Assembly: GCF_042648965.1 (NCBI RefSeq)
Contig: NZ_JBHRYJ010000002.1
Location: forward strand, 620,001 to 684,000
DNA: 64,000 bases
Direction: 5' to 3'
Origin: Ferrovibrio xuzhouensis
Lineage (GTDB): Bacteria; Pseudomonadota; Alphaproteobacteria; Ferrovibrionales; Ferrovibrionaceae
In this document: positions 60,664 through 64,000 of the stretch, piece after piece
Layout of the letters: every line of letters begins with the position of its first letter
Position numbering within the stretch: the first letter of the stretch is position 1
Notes under the pieces: model-generated
Seen by the model: only the letters and a program-made list of their open reading frames with translations
What the model was told of the DNA's origin: nothing
Database searches by the model: none
Translations under genes and position numbers: made by a program

Positions 60664-61800
60664 ATGAAAGACCTGCCGATCAATCGCGAGTATCTGTTGC
60701 AGACCCTGCGCAGCCTGCTGGCCATCCCGAGCCCGAGCGGCATGACCGATGCCGTCGTTGCCTTTGTCTGCAAGGAGCTCGAGACGCTCGGCGTGCCCTA
60801 TGAACTGACCCGCCGCGGTGCGATCCGCGCAGACTTCAAGGGCAGCCGCTCCTCGCCAGACCGCGCCATTGTCGCCCATCTCGATACGCTGGGCGCCATG
60901 GTCAAGGGCTTCTGGAACAACGGCCGGCCGCAGGTGGTGCCGATCGGCACCTGGTCGGCACGCTTCGCCGAAGGCGCCCGCTGCCTCGTGCATACCGATG
61001 ACGGCACGGCCTATCGCGGCAGCATTCTGCCGCGCAAGGCTTCGGGCCATACCTTCAACGAGGAGATTGACACCCAGCCGGTCGCCTGGACCAATCTCGA
61101 ATTGCGTCTCGACGAGCCGTTGACCGATGAGGCCGGCTGTCGTGCGCTCGGCATCCATGTCGGCGACACCATCTCGATCGACCCGATGCCGGAATTCATG
61201 GACAACGGCTTCCTGGTCTCACGGCATCTCGACGACAAGGCCGGCGTGGCCGCCATGCTGGCGGCGGCGCGGGCGATCTGCGAATCCGATGCGAAACTGC
61301 CGATGGACTGCCACCTGCTGTTCACCATCGCCGAGGAAGTCGGCGTCGGCGCCTCGACGGTGCTGCACGGCGATGTTGCCGAGCTGGTGTCGATCGACAA
61401 CGGCACCATCGCGCCGGGCCAATATACTTGCGAATACGGCGTCACCGTCGCCATGCAGGATTCAAGCGGGCCGTTCGACCGCCACCTGACCCGCCGTCTG
61501 CTGGAACTGTGCGGCAAATACGACATCGAGCACAGTCGCGACGTCTTCCGCTATTACCGCTCGGATGCCGCCTCGGCGCTGGAAGCCGGCAACGACATCC
61601 GCACCGCGCTGGTCTGCTTCGCGCTCGATGCCTCGCATGGCTACGAGCGCAGCCATGAGGATTCGCTGATCGCGCTGGCACGACTGCTGGCGCTGTACAT
61701 GCAGTCGAAGCCGCTGTTCGCCCGCGACAAGACGGCGCTGGGGCCGCTGGGCGACCTGCCGCCGACCCGCAGCGACCTGCTGCCGGCCAGCGAGGATTGA
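60664..61800 (+). CDS. NAGGN-system M42-family peptidase
   Basis: The 378-residue metallopeptidase has metal ligands in AIVAHLDTLGAMVKGF, HLDDKAGVAAML (Asp bridging) and TIAEEVGVGAS (Glu-Glu). Late GHGYERSHEDS-type His is seen in DASHGYERSHEDS. It is the third conserved gene of NAGGN clusters and probably degrades or recycles the dipeptide when osmotic stress ends, though its reaction is not proven. The ATG at 60664 lies 4 bp after ngg. No terminator-like hairpin follows; the next gene has its own promoter. Confidence 0.9.
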   Translation: MKDLPINREYLLQTLRSLLAIPSPSGMTDAVVAFVCKELETLGVPYELTRRGAIRADFKGSRSSPDRAIVAHLDTLGAMVKGFWNNGRPQVVPIGTWSARFAEGARCLVHTDDGTAYRGSILPRKASGHTFNEEIDTQPVAWTNLELRLDEPLTDEAGCRALGIHVGDTISIDPMPEFMDNGFLVSRHLDDKAGVAAMLAAARAICESDAKLPMDCHLLFTIAEEVGVGASTVLHGDVAELVSIDNGTIAPGQYTCEYGVTVAMQDSSGPFDRHLTRRLLELCGKYDIEHSRDVFRYYRSDAASALEAGNDIRTALVCFALDASHGYERSHEDSLIALARLLALYMQSKPLFARDKTALGPLGDLPPTRSDLLPASED

Positions 61801-61846
61801 CCCCAGAATACGATTTTATTCATGTAAATCAGCCTGTTAATGGCGC

Positions 61847-61874
61847 TTGAAAATATAGTAAGCATGCTTATATT
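61847..61874 (+). promoter_or_regulatory. marR-emrAB promoter
   Basis: TTGAAA (61847-61852) and TATATT (61869-61874) are separated by 16 bp and give a strong sigma-70 promoter. The start of transcription would be near 61881, about 21 nt before the marR ATG at 61902. Operator repeats overlap the spacer and the -10. Confidence 0.68.
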
Positions 61875-61884
61875 AAGCGTGCTT
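61859..61884. promoter_or_regulatory. Tandem MarR operator of the efflux operon
   Basis: TAAGCATGCTT (61859-61869, part of the perfect 12-bp palindrome TAAGCATGCTTA) is repeated as TAAGCGTGCTT (61874-61884), 15 bp apart and differing at one base. The repeats cover the spacer, -10 and start region, as expected for autorepression by the MarR protein encoded just downstream. Confidence 0.7.
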
Positions 61885-61901
61885 CCTTAAACTGTCTCGC
61901 C

Positions 61902-62384
61902 ATGCCACAAGACCTGCCATACCGCACTCTCGGCTTCCTGCTGCACGATGCCGCACGCCTGCTGCGCAAGCGCTTCGAGCAGAAGGCGCGCGCGCACGGC
62001 AGCAACCTGACCCGTGCGCAATGGTCGGTGCTGGCCCATCTCAGCCGGCAGGAGGGCATCAACCAGACGACCCTCGCCGACATTCTGGATGTCGAGCCGA
62101 TCACGGTCGCCCGGCTGGTCGACAAGCTGGAACAGCTTGGCCTGATCGAACGCCGCGCCGATCCCGGTGATCGTCGTGCCCGGCTGCTGTATCTGCAGCC
62201 GGCCGCCGCGCCGCTGCTGGCGGAGATGCGCGAAGTCGGTGCCGCGGCACGTGAGGACGCGATGCGGGGCCTGTCCCCGGAACAACGCGAGCAGCTGATC
62301 GAAATGCTGCTCCTGATCAAAAACAATCTCGCCGAGCGCGACGGACGCGACGATCGCGACGACCGCCAGGAGAAAGTGGCATGA
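61902..62384 (+). CDS. MarR-family regulator of the EmrAB-type efflux operon
   Basis: The 160-residue protein has a MarR HTH: LTRAQWSVLAHLSRQEGINQTTLADILDVEPITVARLVDKLEQLGLIERRADPGDRRARLLYL (about residues 36-100). A C-terminal helix rich in charge follows (DGRDDRDDRQEKVA). The gene leads an operon with emrA (4-bp overlap) and emrB, and tandem operators cover its promoter. It probably derepresses efflux when a toxic ligand binds. Confidence 0.93.
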   Translation: MPQDLPYRTLGFLLHDAARLLRKRFEQKARAHGSNLTRAQWSVLAHLSRQEGINQTTLADILDVEPITVARLVDKLEQLGLIERRADPGDRRARLLYLQPAAAPLLAEMREVGAAAREDAMRGLSPEQREQLIEMLLLIKNNLAERDGRDDRDDRQEKVA

Positions 62385-63511
62385 ACCAGATCAATGTAAC
62401 CGCCCTGCGCGATAACCCGGCGCAGGCCCCGGCTGCCACCGCGGCGGCCAAGCCGCGTCGCCGCCTGCCGGTACGTCGCATCCTGCTGCTGGCCGGGCCG
62501 CTGCTGGTGCTGGCGGTTGCGGCGATTACCTACCTGAACGGCGGGCGCTATGTCAGCACCGACAATGCCGCGGTGCAGGCCGGCAAGTCGACCATCAGCA
62601 CCGATGTCGCCGGCAACGTGGCCGAGATCGCCGTGCGCAACAACCAGCATGTCAAGGCCGGCGACCTGCTGTTCCGCCTCGACGATGAGCCCTATCGCAT
62701 CGCGCTGGAAGGCGCCACGGCGCAGCTCGGTGTCACGCGCGACACCATCGAGGGCGGGAAGGCCAACTACCGCCAGAAGCTTGAGGCGATCAAGCAGGTG
62801 CAGACCGACCTCGACTTCTACCAGCGCGAATACCAGCGGCAGAACGACCTCTTCAAGAGCCGGGTGAATGCCCAGACCCAGCTCGACCAGGCACGCCGCA
62901 ATCTTGACGCCACCGGCCAGAAGCTGGCGGCGGCCCGGCAGGACGCTGCGGCGGTGCTGGCCAGCCTGGGCGGCAAGGCCGATGCGCCGGTCGAGCAGTA
63001 TGCCGCCTGGCAGCAGGCCAAGGCCGCTGTCGACAAGGCCGCCCGCGACCTGCGTCGCACCCGCGTGCTGGCGCCGATGGACGGCATCGTCACCCAGGTC
63101 GACAGCCTGCAGCCCGGCGAATATCTCGCGTCGCAGCAGGCCGCCATGGCCATCGTCAGCGACAGGGACATCTGGGTCGAGGCCAATCCGAAGGAAACCG
63201 ACCTCACCTATGTGCGGCCCGGCAACAAGGCGACGGTGACGATTGACACCTATCCCGGCCGCGAATGGCAGGGCGTGGTCGACAGCGTCAGCCCGGCCAC
63301 CGGCGCCGAGTTCAGCGTGCTGCCGGCGCAGAATGCCAGCGGCAACTGGGTCAAGGTGGTGCAGCGCGTGCCGGTTCGCGTGCGGCTGGAACTGCCCGCC
63401 GACGCGCCGCCGCTGCGCACCGGCATGAGTGCGGAAGTCGAGATCGATACCGGCCACAGCCGCAGCCTCGCCGGCATCCTGCACAGCATGGGCGGCTGGA
63501 TCGGTCTCTGA
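62381..63511 (+). CDS. emrA: HlyD/EmrA-type membrane fusion protein
   Basis: The 376-residue periplasmic adaptor has one N-terminal membrane anchor (ILLLAGPLLVLAVAAITYLNGG, about residues 32-53) and a first half of the biotinyl-lipoyl domain (AVQAGKSTISTDVAGNVAEIAVRNNQHVKAGDLLFRLD). A coiled-coil hairpin (about 110-210) and the second lipoyl half (VLAPMDGIVTQVDSLQPGEYL) follow. It links the MFS pump EmrB to an outer-membrane channel. No outer-membrane TolC-type gene is visible. It overlaps marR by 4 bp. Confidence 0.93.
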   Translation: MNQINVTALRDNPAQAPAATAAAKPRRRLPVRRILLLAGPLLVLAVAAITYLNGGRYVSTDNAAVQAGKSTISTDVAGNVAEIAVRNNQHVKAGDLLFRLDDEPYRIALEGATAQLGVTRDTIEGGKANYRQKLEAIKQVQTDLDFYQREYQRQNDLFKSRVNAQTQLDQARRNLDATGQKLAAARQDAAAVLASLGGKADAPVEQYAAWQQAKAAVDKAARDLRRTRVLAPMDGIVTQVDSLQPGEYLASQQAAMAIVSDRDIWVEANPKETDLTYVRPGNKATVTIDTYPGREWQGVVDSVSPATGAEFSVLPAQNASGNWVKVVQRVPVRVRLELPADAPPLRTGMSAEVEIDTGHSRSLAGILHSMGGWIGL

Positions 63512-63513
63512 CC

Positions 63514-64000
63514 ATGACGACTGCCGCACCCGAGGCTGCAGTCCCGCATCGCGCCGCGATCACCGTCTGCGTGATGCTGGCGACGATCATGCAGGCGCTG
63601 GACACCACGATTGCCAACGTGGCACTGCCCTATATGCAGGGCAGCCTGTCGGCGACGCAGGACCAGATCAACTGGGTGCTGACCTCCTATATCGTCGCCG
63701 CCGCGATCATGACGCCGCCGACCGGCTGGCTGGCGGCGCGCTTTGGCCGTAAAAACTATTTCCTCGCCTGTGTGGCCGGCTTCACCACCGCCTCGGTCCT
63801 ATGTGGCATCGCCGCCAGTCTTGAGCAGATGGTGCTGTTCCGCCTGCTGCAGGGCGTCTGCGGCGCCGCACTGGTGCCGCTGTCGCAGTCGGTACTGCTC
63901 GACATCTATCCGCGCGAGCGGCACGGCTCGGCGATGGCGATCTGGGGTGTCGGCGTCATGGTCGGTCCGATCCTCGGGCCGACACTGGGCGGCTGGCTGA
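63514..64000 (+). CDS. emrB: EmrB/DHA2-type MFS drug transporter (3' end outside window)
   Basis: The first 162 residues are visible from the ATG at 63514, 2 bp after emrA; the frame runs open through the window end. It shows the DHA2 pattern: ATIMQALDTTIANVALPYMQG (helix 1, with the LDTTIANVALP motif), NWVLTSYIVAAAIMTPPTGWLAARFGRK (motif A) and GVCGAALVPLSQSVLLDIYP. Motif C begins with GVGVMVGPILGPTLGGWL. It is the proton-driven pump of the EmrAB pair, exporting hydrophobic toxicants. Confidence 0.92.
   Translation, partial: MTTAAPEAAVPHRAAITVCVMLATIMQALDTTIANVALPYMQGSLSATQDQINWVLTSYIVAAAIMTPPTGWLAARFGRKNYFLACVAGFTTASVLCGIAASLEQMVLFRLLQGVCGAALVPLSQSVLLDIYPRERHGSAMAIWGVGVMVGPILGPTLGGWL

Noticed and set aside
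57810..60773. A 987-codon open frame on the minus strand
   Set aside because: It is antisense to the clearly functional asnO-ngg genes and has no recognisable domain.

Overview
The window is about 64 kb of GC-rich DNA, almost all coding. It encodes about 63 proteins (two cut by the window edges) and one tRNA. Ubiquinone hydroxylase COQ7, DsbB, several TRAP and ABC uptake systems, FCD-GntR, LysR, IclR and MarR regulators and an N-acetylglutaminylglutamine amide (NAGGN) osmolyte operon point to a free-living alphaproteobacterium, perhaps of the Rhodospirillales sensu lato. That placement is inference from gene content and base composition. There is no rRNA, CRISPR array, insertion sequence, integrase or phage gene. 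No stretch longer than 300 bases lacks a gene.

Layout. 1-2.9 kb is housekeeping: DUF2239, a P-loop kinase, coq7, dsbB, a YqaA-type membrane protein and tRNA-Leu(CAA). 2.9-6.4 kb holds an SDR divergent from an MmyB-like regulator, a hydratase and an exported alpha/beta hydrolase. 6.4-13.4 kb (minus strand) is an oligopeptide-type ABC operon followed by D-amino-acid dehydrogenase. 13.5-28.9 kb (mostly minus) is a C4-TRAP transporter and a ten-gene run: aminotransferase, CaiB-type CoA-transferase, enoyl-CoA hydratase, GntR regulator, FAD/Fe-S dehydrogenase, ureidoglycolate lyase, diaminopropionate ammonia-lyase, D-carbamoylase, small AtzG-like protein and amidase. A hydantoin-racemase homologue converges on its end. 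29.1-34.1 kb (minus) is a second racemase operon with flavin reductase, FAD dehydrogenase, DapA-like lyase and SDR. 34.2-42.5 kb (plus) has a LysR regulator, hydantoinase, second D-carbamoylase, polar amino-acid ABC transporter and a two-subunit CoA-transferase-like enzyme. 42.5-50.0 kb has a RutB-like isochorismatase divergent from a BMP/nucleoside-type ABC transporter, a biuret-hydrolase-like protein and an amidase. 50.0-56.8 kb has an IclR regulator, a TRAP-TAXI transporter, a sulfatase/phosphonate-monoester-hydrolase-like enzyme and a MarR regulator. 57.1-61.8 kb is the NAGGN operon. 61.9-64 kb is a MarR-EmrA-EmrB efflux operon running off the window.

How it fits together. From 6 to 50 kb the common theme is scavenging nitrogen from C-N compounds: peptides, D-amino acids, hydantoins, N-carbamoyl amino acids, ureides and biuret-like molecules. 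The sequence supports nitrogen control directly. Four sites match the sigma-54 promoter pattern with exact GG-N10-GC spacing, ahead of the peptide ABC operon, the LysR gene, the RutB-like gene and the BMP operon. Two copies of one palindrome (upstream of lysR and upstream of the hydantoinase) suggest that the LysR protein controls the hydantoinase operon and itself. The least explained part is the ten-gene ureide/diaminopropionate run. Its enzyme set would suit a substrate such as an N-carbamoyl-2,3-diaminopropionate, but this is a hypothesis.
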